Shown here: positions 25,522-33,800 of the stretch, in pieces
Numbering within the stretch: the first letter of the stretch is position 1
Layout of the letters: each line of letters opens with the position of its first letter
NCBI RefSeq assembly: GCF_000241325.1
Contig: NZ_BAEI01000043.1
Coordinates: 23,417-87,416, forward strand
DNA length: 64,000 nt
Origin: Gordonia polyisoprenivorans NBRC 16320 = JCM 10675
GTDB lineage: Bacteria > Actinomycetota > Actinomycetes > Mycobacteriales > Mycobacteriaceae
Direction of reading: 5' to 3'
Notes under the pieces: model-generated
What the model was told of the DNA's origin: nothing
The model's input: only the letters and a program-made list of their open reading frames with translations
The model's database searches: none
Made by a program: the position numbers and the translations under genes

Positions 25522-26245
25522 GGGCGTACTCTCCGATGAAGGTGATCAGGTGATTCGCTAGTTCGGCGGGACACTGCACCGGCAGCATGTGCCGGCCACC
25601 GGCGACGATGGCTTCTCGGCATCCCGGAATCGATTGGGCCAGACGATGGGTCATCTCCGGAGTGGATCCGGGATCGAGCTCACCGGTGACCGCGAACGAC
25701 GGGACATCGATATGGTCGAGCTCGGGCCCGATCTCGGCGTCTCCGGTGGCGAAAACCCGATAGCAATTGAGGAAACTGTCGCGATCGGTGGCGCGCAGCA
25801 CCTTCCCGGTCTCCTCGACGGTCTCCGACGGCACCTCGGTGCCGTCGTACCAGCGACGCAGCGACGCCGCTGCACTCGCGCTGAAGTCCTTCTCGGCGAC
25901 GTGCAACCGACCCAGGACCGCCTCACGCTCAGCAGGGGTGCGCTTGCACACCGAGCTGACCGACGTGAGCGAAGCGATCGAGTCGGGCCGGAAACGCGCA
26001 ATATGCTGTGCCACAAGAGCACCCAGCGAGAATCCGACCAGATGAGACCTCGCCGGGATCTGCGAGGCCACACCATCGGCGAGGTCGCGCAGCGTGATAC
26101 CCAGCGGTGCCGGCGGATTGACGCCATGACCGGGCAGATCGGGACTGATCACGGTCATACGGTCGCCGAGGCGGTTGATCAATGGCGCCCACATCTGGTG
26201 ATCGAGCCCCACTCCGTGGAGAAGGACTATCGTCGGTCCGGTCAT
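25514..26245 (-). CDS. Alpha/beta hydrolase (enol-lactonase/RutD-like)
   Basis: 243 residues. The oxyanion-side motif LLHGVGLDHQMW, the nucleophile elbow HLVGFSLGALVAQ (Ser in GFSLG), an acidic residue in VTGELDPGSTPEM and the final histidine in VAGGRHMLPVQCP make a full Ser-Asp-His triad. It is similar in layout to 3-oxoadipate enol-lactonases and RutD-type carbamate or amide hydrolases. It likely hydrolyses an ester, lactone or amide intermediate of the operon's pathway. Confidence 0.9.
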   Translation of the reverse strand: MTGPTIVLLHGVGLDHQMWAPLINRLGDRMTVISPDLPGHGVNPPAPLGITLRDLADGVASQIPARSHLVGFSLGALVAQHIARFRPDSIASLTSVSSVCKRTPAEREAVLGRLHVAEKDFSASAAASLRRWYDGTEVPSETVEETGKVLRATDRDSFLNCYRVFATGDAEIGPELDHIDVPSFAVTGELDPGSTPEMTHRLAQSIPGCREAIVAGGRHMLPVQCPAELANHLITFIGEYAHV

Positions 26246-26298
26246 GGCGTTGTGCTCCTCAGGTTTCGATCAGGGGCGTGTCGTCAGAGCGTGCTGGA

Positions 26299-26853
26299 TC
26301 AGCGCTCGGTCGACAGATCGGCGAGGCGTTGCTGCGGCCGCCCCTGTGCGGCGGCAGCGAGTGCGATGACGATCTCGTCGGGGTGCGGCGCATCTGCGAT
26401 GCGCACCTCGACAGTCTGATGATGTGACCGGATCGTCGCGTCGGTGATGTGCTTGAGCGGGATATCGAAAATCACCCCGGCCGGCCCACGCTTCTCGACG
26501 GCAGGAAGCAGAGTGGTGGCATCGGCGGCCTTGCGGAAGTGATCACCGAACTTGAGGGTGTGGATCAGACCGGACCCGTGCTCGATCTCGCCGTTGAGAC
26601 CGACGATCGCCGCCTTGCCGTAGGCCTGCGCCGGATCGCCGAGCGCCTCGAGGACCGACGGCGCCAGCAGCGCACCCAGGTCGGAGGCGTTGGCATCGAT
26701 GCCGGGCGCCAGATCATCCACGAACCCTTGTCCAGACCAAGGATTTTCGATCACGGCGGCGACGATAGCCACACGCGCGGCGGGAGTCACGGCACGGCCG
26801 CCCTCGGTCCGGATTTCTTCAACGATGGTCACGATCTTGCGGATGTTCAGCAT
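26299..26853 (-). CDS. AA_synth (DUF1185) family protein, copy A
   Basis: 184 residues. GKAAIVGLNGEIEHGSGLIH and VIENPWSGQGFVDDL identify the family annotated as amino acid synthesis protein (PF06684), whose chemistry is not established. The start at 26853 overlaps the end of a homologous gene by 7 bp. The pair probably forms a hetero-oligomer, since both are translationally coupled and share the GEIEHG motif. The gene belongs to the catabolic operon. Confidence 0.85.
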   Translation of the reverse strand: MLNIRKIVTIVEEIRTEGGRAVTPAARVAIVAAVIENPWSGQGFVDDLAPGIDANASDLGALLAPSVLEALGDPAQAYGKAAIVGLNGEIEHGSGLIHTLKFGDHFRKAADATTLLPAVEKRGPAGVIFDIPLKHITDATIRSHHQTVEVRIADAPHPDEIVIALAAAAQGRPQQRLADLSTER

Positions 26854-27467
26854 GGGACACCTTCCAGGGTTGTGATGGAGACTGCAGGGTCGGTCTTACG
26901 GTCGCCGATGCGCGGATGCGGCCGGGGACCGGTGGAGCCGGCGGCGACGATGACCAGTTCGTCGGCGCGTGGCGCGTCAGAGACGCGGGCGGACACGGTC
27001 TGATAGTGACTGCGGGTGGCGGCGGATGTCTTGTGCCAGAGCGGTACGACAAGTGTCTCGCCGGCGTCGGCACGGGTGTCGGCGAAGCAGATGATCGACT
27101 CGCCCTCGAGGAACTCACGCATCAAGTTGCCGAAGTACGGGGTGTGTATGAGGGCGCCGCCGTGCTCGATCTCACCGGCGGACCCGACGATTGCCGCCTT
27201 TCCGAATGCCTCGATGGCCTCCACGCCACCAAGCGCGTCGATCAACTTCTCGGTGACCAGGCGTGCCAGGCCCGGCGCAACAGCTTCGACCTCGCGGGAG
27301 AGATCGCGTGTGGGGCCGGTGCCGACCCACGGGTTGTGTACCACCACGGCGACGCTGGCCTGAGCGATCGGCCGGACGGGCTCGGCCTGCGCCTCGGTGA
27401 CGATCTGTTCGCGGTACACCACGACTTTGCGTATTTCAGCGTGAGTACCCGGTTCGTTCTCTTGCAT
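26847..27467 (-). CDS. AA_synth (DUF1185) family protein, copy B
   Basis: About 206 residues. It has the same core as its neighbour: VVVHNPWVGTGPTRDL and GKAAIVGSAGEIEHGGALIH. The ATG at 27467 is preferred over an upstream in-frame start because it fits the usual family N-terminus (IRKVVVYREQIVTEA). It is the promoter-proximal gene of the minus-strand operon and faces the SnoaL-like gene across 272 bp that contain GntR-type palindromes. The function of the family is unknown. Confidence 0.85.
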   Translation of the reverse strand: MQENEPGTHAEIRKVVVYREQIVTEAQAEPVRPIAQASVAVVVHNPWVGTGPTRDLSREVEAVAPGLARLVTEKLIDALGGVEAIEAFGKAAIVGSAGEIEHGGALIHTPYFGNLMREFLEGESIICFADTRADAGETLVVPLWHKTSAATRSHYQTVSARVSDAPRADELVIVAAGSTGPRPHPRIGDRKTDPAVSITTLEGVPC

Positions 27468-27668
27468 GCCACAGCACGCTATGCGATGCAGTGACACAGG
27501 TCAAGAGAATGGCAGAAATTCCCTGCCACAATGGCCCAAACGATGATCGGAAGCGATGAAAGTCCTGTTAGAAGCATGTTAAATCACCTGGTGGGCACGC
27601 TTGGCGCCAATGAGACCGAGAGGCGATCTGGCGCACTCGTTGACACCGCTCGTGATGCGGCTTACATT

Positions 27669-27716
27669 CTGTTGTATGCAACAGGGTCTCAGGTATGAGA
27701 TCGGCTTGTATACCAG
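27669..27716. promoter_or_regulatory. Two GntR-type operators in the divergent promoter
   Basis: CTGTTGTATGCAACAG (27669-27684) is an inverted repeat with 6-bp arms. CTTGTATACCAG (27705-27716) repeats its core TTGTAT 34 bp downstream, about three turns. TTGTATACAA-like palindromes are typical of FadR/VanR-group GntR regulators, and such a regulator is encoded at 28745. The sites lie just before the SnoaL-like gene and could control both arms of the cluster. Confidence 0.55.
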
Positions 27717-27739
27717 CCACATCAAGAGAGGACGAGAAG

Positions 27740-28168
27740 ATGTCCACATCTGCACTTCGGGCCGGTCGAATCCGCGAAGTTTGGGATGCAGCATGGGATC
27801 GCGGCGACGTCGATGCCTTCGACGATCTACTGGGACCCGACTACCGCAGGATCGGCAGTTCTGGTGACGCCCAGGGCCGCGCAGCATTCAAGGACTCGAT
27901 CGTGGCCACGCGAGCGGCATTTCCGTCGTTGGTGACCACGATCGACGACATCGTCGAAGATGGCGACCGGGTTGCGATCCGGTGGCACAGCACCGGGGTA
28001 CACCAGAACTCCTTCCTCGGCGTTCCGGCGACCCGGCGCGAGGTGACGGTCAGCGGCGCCACCTTCGCCCGATTCGCCGACGACGTCATCGTCGAGGAAC
28101 ACGTGACCTGGGATCCGCGGGCCCTTCTCGCGGCGCTCGGCATCATCAGCATCGGACAGGACCAGTGA
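27740..28168 (+). CDS. SnoaL-like/NTF2-fold protein
   Basis: 142 residues with the conical NTF2 fold implied by WDRGDVDAFDDLLGPDYRRI near the start and VRW/IRWHSTGVH and FLGVPATRREVTVSG in the middle, as in SnoaL-type polyketide cyclases and small hydrolases or dehydratases. The ATG at 27740 follows GAGAGGACGAGAAG. It is the first gene of the plus-strand arm. It may act on an unstable intermediate or be a binding protein; catalytic residues cannot be assigned. Confidence 0.82.
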   Translation: MSTSALRAGRIREVWDAAWDRGDVDAFDDLLGPDYRRIGSSGDAQGRAAFKDSIVATRAAFPSLVTTIDDIVEDGDRVAIRWHSTGVHQNSFLGVPATRREVTVSGATFARFADDVIVEEHVTWDPRALLAALGIISIGQDQ

Positions 28169-28170
28169 CC

Positions 28171-28686
28171 ATGAGTACAGCCGACCATCACACGCGCATG
28201 CACCCGGATATCAACGTGATGAAGCAGGTCAACCGCCAGTTCGTCACCGGGGTGACGGTGGTGACCGCGATGGACGCCGACAAACCCCGCGGACTCGCCG
28301 TCAATGCCTTCTCCAGTGTGACGCTGGAGCCGCCGACGGTGATGGTCGCCGTGCAGCGAACGTCGTCGACGCACGAATGTCTTTATCGCGCAGAGCATCT
28401 GGCTATCAACATTCTCTCGGTCGATCAGCTCGACGTTGTCGGGGTGTTCGCGACCAAGTCGGACGACAAGTTCGCCGCCCTGGACTGGACACCCGGCCCG
28501 TTCGGCAGTCCGCTGATCGATCGCAGTAGCGCGCAGATGGAAGTCGAGATCCGCGAGCGGCTGCAAGCCAGCACGCACACACTGTTCGTCTGCCGGGTCC
28601 TACACGCGACGGCGAGCGACCGCGCTCCCATGGTGTACGGCGCGGGTAAGTTCTTCGACGGTGGCGCACTGACACCGATCAGCTGA
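28171..28686 (+). CDS. Flavin reductase (HpaC/RutF type)
   Basis: 171 residues. TGVTVVTAMD, GLAVNAFSSVTLEPPTVMVA and the C-terminal PMVYGAGKFF are hallmarks of the two-component flavin reductase family. It reduces FMN or FAD with NAD(P)H and releases the reduced flavin to a partner oxygenase. A GTG at 28165 overlapping the previous stop is an alternative start. The natural partner is the LLM monooxygenase at 22738 in the other arm of the cluster. Confidence 0.92.
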   Translation: MSTADHHTRMHPDINVMKQVNRQFVTGVTVVTAMDADKPRGLAVNAFSSVTLEPPTVMVAVQRTSSTHECLYRAEHLAINILSVDQLDVVGVFATKSDDKFAALDWTPGPFGSPLIDRSSAQMEVEIRERLQASTHTLFVCRVLHATASDRAPMVYGAGKFFDGGALTPIS

Positions 28687-28744
28687 CGCCGATGTGCGAG
28701 GCGGATGCCGTGACGACGGAGTCGTTGGGATGAAGGAGAATGCG

Positions 28745-29431
28745 ATGGTCATCAATGGGACAGGCAACGGATCGATCCAGGCACGTCTGGTCACCGAGAT
28801 CCGTCGTCGTATCATCGCCGGCGAGATCCTACCCGAGGTCAACATCTCCGAATTGGCTCTCGCCGAAGAGTTCGGTGTCAGCCGAACACCGGTCCGCGAG
28901 GCATTCAAACAACTGCAGACCGAGGGGCTCATCGAGATACGGCCTCGCGTAGGTACTTTCGTCACCACGCCCTCGCGCCGCGAGATCACCGAACTCTTCG
29001 AGATGAAGGAACTACTCGAGGGCGCAGCGGCGCGCTTACTCGCCCAACGCGGACGCGTCCCTGAACTCGACCTCCTCGAAGAGAACCTCCGCCAAGCCGA
29101 TGAGGCAGTGGCCCGCGACGACCGCGACCGCTACGCCGAACTCGTCGAGGAGTTCCACAACCTGCTCATCGTCGGTGCCGACAACAAGAAACTCGAAGCG
29201 CACTACCGGACTCTGATGAACCAACTCGCCTATGCCCGCCTGGTCCATACCTCACTCGGTCAGCCCGGTCGCGCACTGCAATCCGACCGAGAGCACCACC
29301 ACGTCGTCGATCTGATCACCGCCAAGGATGGCGACAGCGCCGAACGCGTGATGCGCGAACATGTGCGCGCCAGCCGGCAGGCGTTACTCATCGGACTCGA
29401 CTCCACCCCCAAGGGAGGGCCAACCTCATGA
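28745..29431 (+). CDS. GntR-family (FCD) regulator
   Basis: 228 residues. The winged helix (IRRRIIAGEILPEVNISELA, then VSRTPVREAFKQLQTEGLIE) is followed by an all-helical FCD domain, with the expected Asp/His metal-ligand pattern (EEFHNLLI, REHHHVVDLI). The ATG at 28745 follows AAGGAG. It is in the plus-strand operon and its stop overlaps the RibB-like start (ATGA). It is the likely regulator acting on the TTGTAT-type palindromes at 27669-27716. Confidence 0.92.
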   Translation: MVINGTGNGSIQARLVTEIRRRIIAGEILPEVNISELALAEEFGVSRTPVREAFKQLQTEGLIEIRPRVGTFVTTPSRREITELFEMKELLEGAAARLLAQRGRVPELDLLEENLRQADEAVARDDRDRYAELVEEFHNLLIVGADNKKLEAHYRTLMNQLAYARLVHTSLGQPGRALQSDREHHHVVDLITAKDGDSAERVMREHVRASRQALLIGLDSTPKGGPTS

Positions 29432-30045
29432 CTGCCACCCTCGACCGTCCAGCTCACACAGCAGACGAGCCCACGCCATCGCCGAAGGCGCAGAACGCCC
29501 GCCGGTGTTCTTCCGAGACAATCCTTCTCGATGAATCAGGCGCCCTACTGGTGTTCGCCGCAGATGTCGCCACGACAGCACAACTGGCTTTCGCCATCAG
29601 GCATTCGTCCGGACTGGTACACGCCGCCATGCCCTCGTTTCTCCTCGACAAGCTCCGCATTCCCGATCAGCCCGTGTTTGCTTCCGAGGACTCGCGGCTG
29701 TCGTTCACCGTCGCAGTTGATGCTGCTAACGGAATCGGCACCGGCATCTCCGCGCACGATCGGGCGCGCACCCTGCGCGTACTGGCGGACGGTTCGAGTG
29801 TTCCGGACGACCTGGTCCGGCCCGGTCACGTAATGCCGGTCCGGTGTGATGACGGCGGCTACCGGAGTCGTCGGCGCTGCTGGGAACTCGCCGTCGAGCA
29901 GGTAACCGCACAAGGCCATGCACCTGTGGCCGTGGCCGTGCGGCTGGTCGACGAATCCGGCGACATCCTCGACCCGGCAGCGGCCTTCTCGTTCGGAGTG
30001 ACTCACGGAATCTCGGTCTCCGATGTGCGCGAGTCCTCCTACTAG
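29428..30045 (+). CDS. Degenerate RibB-like (DHBP synthase-fold) protein
   Basis: 205 residues aligning with 3,4-dihydroxy-2-butanone-4-phosphate synthase: AIRHSSGLVHAAM, FTVAVDAANGIGTGISAHDR and DLVRPGHVMPVR are close to RibB motifs. The DDEDRENEGD loop, which supplies catalytic acids and metal ligands in RibB, is replaced by LLDESGALLV. The GHTEA motif with the catalytic histidine is replaced by a sequence around RRCWELAVEQ. It is therefore unlikely to make the riboflavin precursor. It may be a repurposed enzyme or binding protein of the flavin-dependent pathway. It is translationally coupled to the GntR gene. Confidence 0.75.
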   Translation: MTATLDRPAHTADEPTPSPKAQNARRCSSETILLDESGALLVFAADVATTAQLAFAIRHSSGLVHAAMPSFLLDKLRIPDQPVFASEDSRLSFTVAVDAANGIGTGISAHDRARTLRVLADGSSVPDDLVRPGHVMPVRCDDGGYRSRRRCWELAVEQVTAQGHAPVAVAVRLVDESGDILDPAAAFSFGVTHGISVSDVRESSY

Positions 30046-30165
30046 ACCCTGACACCTCATGGCGTGTGGCGGCGGTCGGTCGCCGACGCCTGCCCCCCTG
30101 CCTGCCCCCTTGCGCACCCCACCCCTCCCAATTATTGTTTTCCATACAAACACTAGGGAGTCACC

Positions 30166-30810
30166 GTGACCACTGCACGTCGCGCCAGCCGCGAGGCCGG
30201 CAAGGCCACCCGCAGCGCACTGCTGCGTGCGGCCGGTGAAGTGTTCGCCGAGGTCGGGGAGACCGCGTCGGTGGCGCAAATCTGCGCCCGGGCCGACGCC
30301 TTTCCCAATCAGGTCACCTACTACTTCGGGTCCAAGGAACAGTTGTTCGTCGAGGTGGCGTGTGCGGCGGTGCTGCGCGCCGGTCGGCATGCCGAGCAGG
30401 CCGCGGCGTCGGCGACAACGGTCCGTGACTACACCCGCACCCTCGTCGAGACCCTCCTCGGCCCGCAGTCGCGCAACGTCGAACTGTTCACCACCGCCAT
30501 GCTGCTGGTGTCACGTCGCACCGATCTACGCCCCCACATCACCGAAACGCTGTCCACCCTGCACGACCGCGGCGAGGCCGCGCTCCTCGACACCCTGGTC
30601 CGCACCGGATGGCAGCTGCGGGCCGAGATCGGCGTCGAGGCCCGGGCCTTCTGGTCGGCGATTTTCGGTTTGACCGTCCAAAATGCAGCCACCGGAGACG
30701 AATTGGGGACATCCGTCGCCGAGGCCGTCACCGTTCTGTTCACCAACATGGGCATCCCCGACAGCGTGCTCGACCAGCCGCTGACCCCCACCGGAAAGGC
30801 ATCGCCGTGA
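30166..30810 (+). CDS. TetR-family regulator
   Basis: 214 residues. A TetR helix-turn-helix (LLRAAGEVFAEVGETASVAQ, then FPNQVTYYFGSKEQLF) precedes an unassigned helical ligand domain. A GTG at 30166 follows AGGGAG. Its stop overlaps the start of the AidB-type dehydrogenase (GTGA), so the two are translationally coupled and the regulator probably controls that operon. A/T-rich sequence just upstream (around 30130-30150) may hold the promoter. Confidence 0.9.
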   Translation: MTTARRASREAGKATRSALLRAAGEVFAEVGETASVAQICARADAFPNQVTYYFGSKEQLFVEVACAAVLRAGRHAEQAAASATTVRDYTRTLVETLLGPQSRNVELFTTAMLLVSRRTDLRPHITETLSTLHDRGEAALLDTLVRTGWQLRAEIGVEARAFWSAIFGLTVQNAATGDELGTSVAEAVTVLFTNMGIPDSVLDQPLTPTGKASP

Positions 30811-32519
30811 CCTGGACCGACCCGACCACCACCAACCCGAGCACCACCGCCGAAACGGCCCACCCGCAGCCGCATCTGACCCACACGGTCTTCAATCAGT
30901 CCGGACCGCGCGTCGACGTCAACGAGTACGAGCTGAATATCGTTCTGCAAGAAGCTGTTGCGCGTCACGACGCGGGATGGGCCGAGGCAGAGCTGCGTGA
31001 GGTCGGCGCGCTGGTCGGCAGCGCGGAGTTCCAGCGCGACGCGCACTTGGCCAACACCATCACCCCTGAACTGCACACCTTCGACCGGTGGGGCCACCGC
31101 ATCGACGAGGTCGAGTACCACCCGTCGTATCACCGCATCATCTCCGCATCGATTTCCCATGGCGCCCATACCCGTTGCTGGGCCGACCCGCAGCCGGGCT
31201 CACATGTCGCCCGGGCCGCGGTGTTCATGCTCTTCGGTCAGATCGAGCCGGGCCATGCCTGCCCGGTGTCGATGACCCATGCGGTGATCCCGTCACTGGA
31301 ACTGCAACCCGACGTCGCCGCCGCCTGGGTACCGAAAGCACTGTCCCGCAGCTACTCTCCCGAACTGTCCGCCGACAAGGCATCGGCGATCTTCGGGATG
31401 TCGATGACCGAGAAGCAGGGCGGGTCGGATGTCCGCGCCAACACCACCGTCGCCCGACCGGTCGGCGCGGGCGGCCCGGGCGCGGAGTACCTGCTGACCG
31501 GGCACAAGTGGTTCTGCTCGGCGCCGATGTCGGATGCGTTCCTGGTGCTCGCACAGGCGCAGGGCCCCGGCGGTGAGGGACTGTCGTGCTTCCTGCTCCC
31601 CCGCGTGCTACCCGACGGAACCCGCAACGTCTTCCGCATCCAGCGGCTGAAGAACAAGCTGGGCAACAAGTCCAACGCGTCCAGTGAGATCGAACTCGAC
31701 GGCACCGTCGCGCTGATGGTCGGCGAGCCGGGCCGCGGAGTGCGCACCATCATCGAGATGGTCGCCCAGACCCGACTGGACTGCGTGCTGGGCAGTGCCG
31801 CCGGGATGCGGCAATCCGTCGCCGAAGCGGTGTGGCATGCCCGCCATCGCGCGGCATTCGGTGCGACGCTGGCCGACCAGCCGGCCATGACCGCCGTATT
31901 GGCCGATCTCGCACTGGAATCCGAGGCGGCCACGGTCACCGCGATGCGCCTGGCCCGCGCCCACGACGAGGATGCCTCGGACACCGAACGTGCCTTCCGT
32001 CGCCTGGCGACCGCGGTGGCCAAGTACTGGATCTGCAAACGCGGCCCGCATCACGCCTACGAGTCCCTGGAATGCCTGGGCGGCAACGGATACACCGAGG
32101 ACTTCCCGCTCGCCATGCGCTACCGCGAACAACCGGTGATGGCCGTGTGGGAGGGTTCGGGCAACGTCATCGCCCTCGACGTGTTGCGCGCCATGACCCG
32201 TGAACCGGAATCGGTCGGCGCCTTCGACGCCGAAGTGAACCTGGCACGCGGTGCGCACGCCGACCTCGACGCCCACCTCGACCGGTTGCGCAACCAACTC
32301 GGCGAACTCGCCGGACTCGATGCCGCAGCCGCTCAGCGCAACGCGCGACGGGTCGTCGAATCGATGGCGCTGGCGCTGGAAGCGTCTCTGCTCGTACGGT
32401 TCTCACCGACCGAGGTCGCCGAGGCATTCATCGCCGCGCGACTCGGCACCGACCGCGGATTCGAGTACGGCACCCTACCCACCGGCACCGACCTGGAGCT
32501 CATTCTGTCTCGTCAGTGA
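30807..32519 (+). CDS. AidB-type acyl-CoA dehydrogenase
   Basis: 570 residues. The length and the N-terminal HTVFNQSGPRVDVNEYE block match the AidB group, an acyl-CoA dehydrogenase branch with an extra N-terminal domain. FGMSMTEKQGGSDVRANTT and GHKWFCSAPMSDAFLVLAQA are flavin-binding blocks, and NGYTEDFPLAMRYREQPVMA follows. Escherichia coli AidB binds DNA and is induced by alkylation, but actinobacterial relatives may act on acyl-CoA. Start GTG overlaps the TetR stop. It ends in a 20-bp convergent overlap with the LysR gene. Confidence 0.9.
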   Translation: MTWTDPTTTNPSTTAETAHPQPHLTHTVFNQSGPRVDVNEYELNIVLQEAVARHDAGWAEAELREVGALVGSAEFQRDAHLANTITPELHTFDRWGHRIDEVEYHPSYHRIISASISHGAHTRCWADPQPGSHVARAAVFMLFGQIEPGHACPVSMTHAVIPSLELQPDVAAAWVPKALSRSYSPELSADKASAIFGMSMTEKQGGSDVRANTTVARPVGAGGPGAEYLLTGHKWFCSAPMSDAFLVLAQAQGPGGEGLSCFLLPRVLPDGTRNVFRIQRLKNKLGNKSNASSEIELDGTVALMVGEPGRGVRTIIEMVAQTRLDCVLGSAAGMRQSVAEAVWHARHRAAFGATLADQPAMTAVLADLALESEAATVTAMRLARAHDEDASDTERAFRRLATAVAKYWICKRGPHHAYESLECLGGNGYTEDFPLAMRYREQPVMAVWEGSGNVIALDVLRAMTREPESVGAFDAEVNLARGAHADLDAHLDRLRNQLGELAGLDAAAAQRNARRVVESMALALEASLLVRFSPTEVAEAFIAARLGTDRGFEYGTLPTGTDLELILSRQ

Positions 32520-33390
32520 TCCCGACCGCGTCGAGGATGGCGTTACGGATCCTCGACGCGGTGTTGGGCAGCCACATGGCCATCACCGGGGTCATCGGCG
32601 GATCGTCGAACGAGACGACGCGAATCTGGTTCTGGTACAACCATCCCGGCTGATTGGTGACGAACGCACACGCATCCGGATGGGTGATCACCGACATGTG
32701 CGGTGGAGTGCCACGCAGATTCGACACGACGATCTCCGGCTCGAAACCCGCTCGGCGACAGTACGACACGATCATGTTCTTGTAGTCGTCCTCGAGTTCG
32801 GACACCACGATCGGATGATCGGCGAGATCGCGCATCGCACACGTCGGATTCTCCGACAGCGGATTGTCGGCGTTGACCGCCAGCCGCAGCTCGTGTCGAG
32901 TGGCGATGGCGCCGGCGAGATCGGTCGGCGCGGTGTGCGAGCGGGCGAGCACCATGTCGACGTCGCCGGACATGATGGCATCGCGGATGTCACCCGGCCA
33001 GAGCGGCTTGACCGTGATCAGCAACGACGGATCGGCCAACACCGCACCCTCGATGACCTGGAACACCTCCGACGGCGCCAACCCCGGCGTGTGCCCGATG
33101 GAGAACGGGTCGGGCTTGTTGTCGTCGATCATCTTGACCTCGGCCGCGAGATTCGACCCGCCCGCCAACAACGGGATCGCCCCCTCGTAGAGCGCAACCC
33201 CGGCCGGCGTGGGCGTCAGGGTTCGTCGCGACCGAGAGAACAACTCGACGTCGAGTTGCCGCTCGAGTTCGCGAATCGCGACAGAAAGCGCCTGCTGGGA
33301 GATGTAGAGCCGCTCGGCCGCCACCCGCAACGACGGGGCATCGACCACCGCCATGAACATCCGCAGCCGTCGAAGATCGAGATCGCGCAT
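32500..33390 (-). CDS. LysR-family regulator
   Basis: 296 residues: N-terminal HTH (LRRLRMFMAVVDAPSLRVAA, then LYISQQALSVAIRELERQL) and a periplasmic-binding-like effector domain. The start at 33390 is the first ATG in frame. It diverges from the thiolase-like/hydratase fusion gene across 410 bp, so that gene is a possible target. The 3' end overlaps the AidB-type gene by 20 bp. Confidence 0.92.
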   Translation of the reverse strand: MRDLDLRRLRMFMAVVDAPSLRVAAERLYISQQALSVAIRELERQLDVELFSRSRRTLTPTPAGVALYEGAIPLLAGGSNLAAEVKMIDDNKPDPFSIGHTPGLAPSEVFQVIEGAVLADPSLLITVKPLWPGDIRDAIMSGDVDMVLARSHTAPTDLAGAIATRHELRLAVNADNPLSENPTCAMRDLADHPIVVSELEDDYKNMIVSYCRRAGFEPEIVVSNLRGTPPHMSVITHPDACAFVTNQPGWLYQNQIRVVSFDDPPMTPVMAMWLPNTASRIRNAILDAVGITDETE

Positions 33391-33747
33391 TACCGGCCTA
33401 CCGCCTTTCTCGCCCCACCCTCAAGGTCGCCTTGTTGGAAGACAACATATCCGATATCGATGAGCGTCGTTTGTCATTCTATTGTTGTCAATACCCCCAG
33501 TGGTTGACCGCGTCCGGGTGGACAATGAGTCAGAGCCCATTTCCCGCACGCGATCGGCGTGGCATCGGGGGTGCCATGTCGTCGACCGGCAGCCGACAAA
33601 CAGCCGCACGCTGGCGCTTTACCGCGGGGCGATCCACATCACGGCCCCGCACGCCGCGGCACAGAGGGGTTGCCGCGGCGTACGGTCACGTCCTTTCCCG
33701 CGGCCCGTCGATCGTGCATTCTCACAGGCGCATCGGTAGCGCCGCCT

Positions 33748-33787
33748 GGTCACATGGAACGATGGTGAGCACATGTCTCATGTGACC
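33748..33787. promoter_or_regulatory. Palindromic CACATG cluster before the thiolase-like fusion
   Basis: GGTCACATG (33748-33756) and CATGTGACC (33779-33787) are perfect 9-bp arms with a 22-bp spacer. Inside, CACATG (33770-33775) and CATGTG (33779-33784) form a second perfect inverted repeat around TCT. These lie 13 bp before the fusion gene start and look like an operator. The rest of the non-coding region 33391-33747 shows only A/T-rich stretches near 33430-33490 consistent with a LysR-gene promoter. Confidence 0.5.
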
Positions 33788-33800
33788 GGGAGGACACCGC

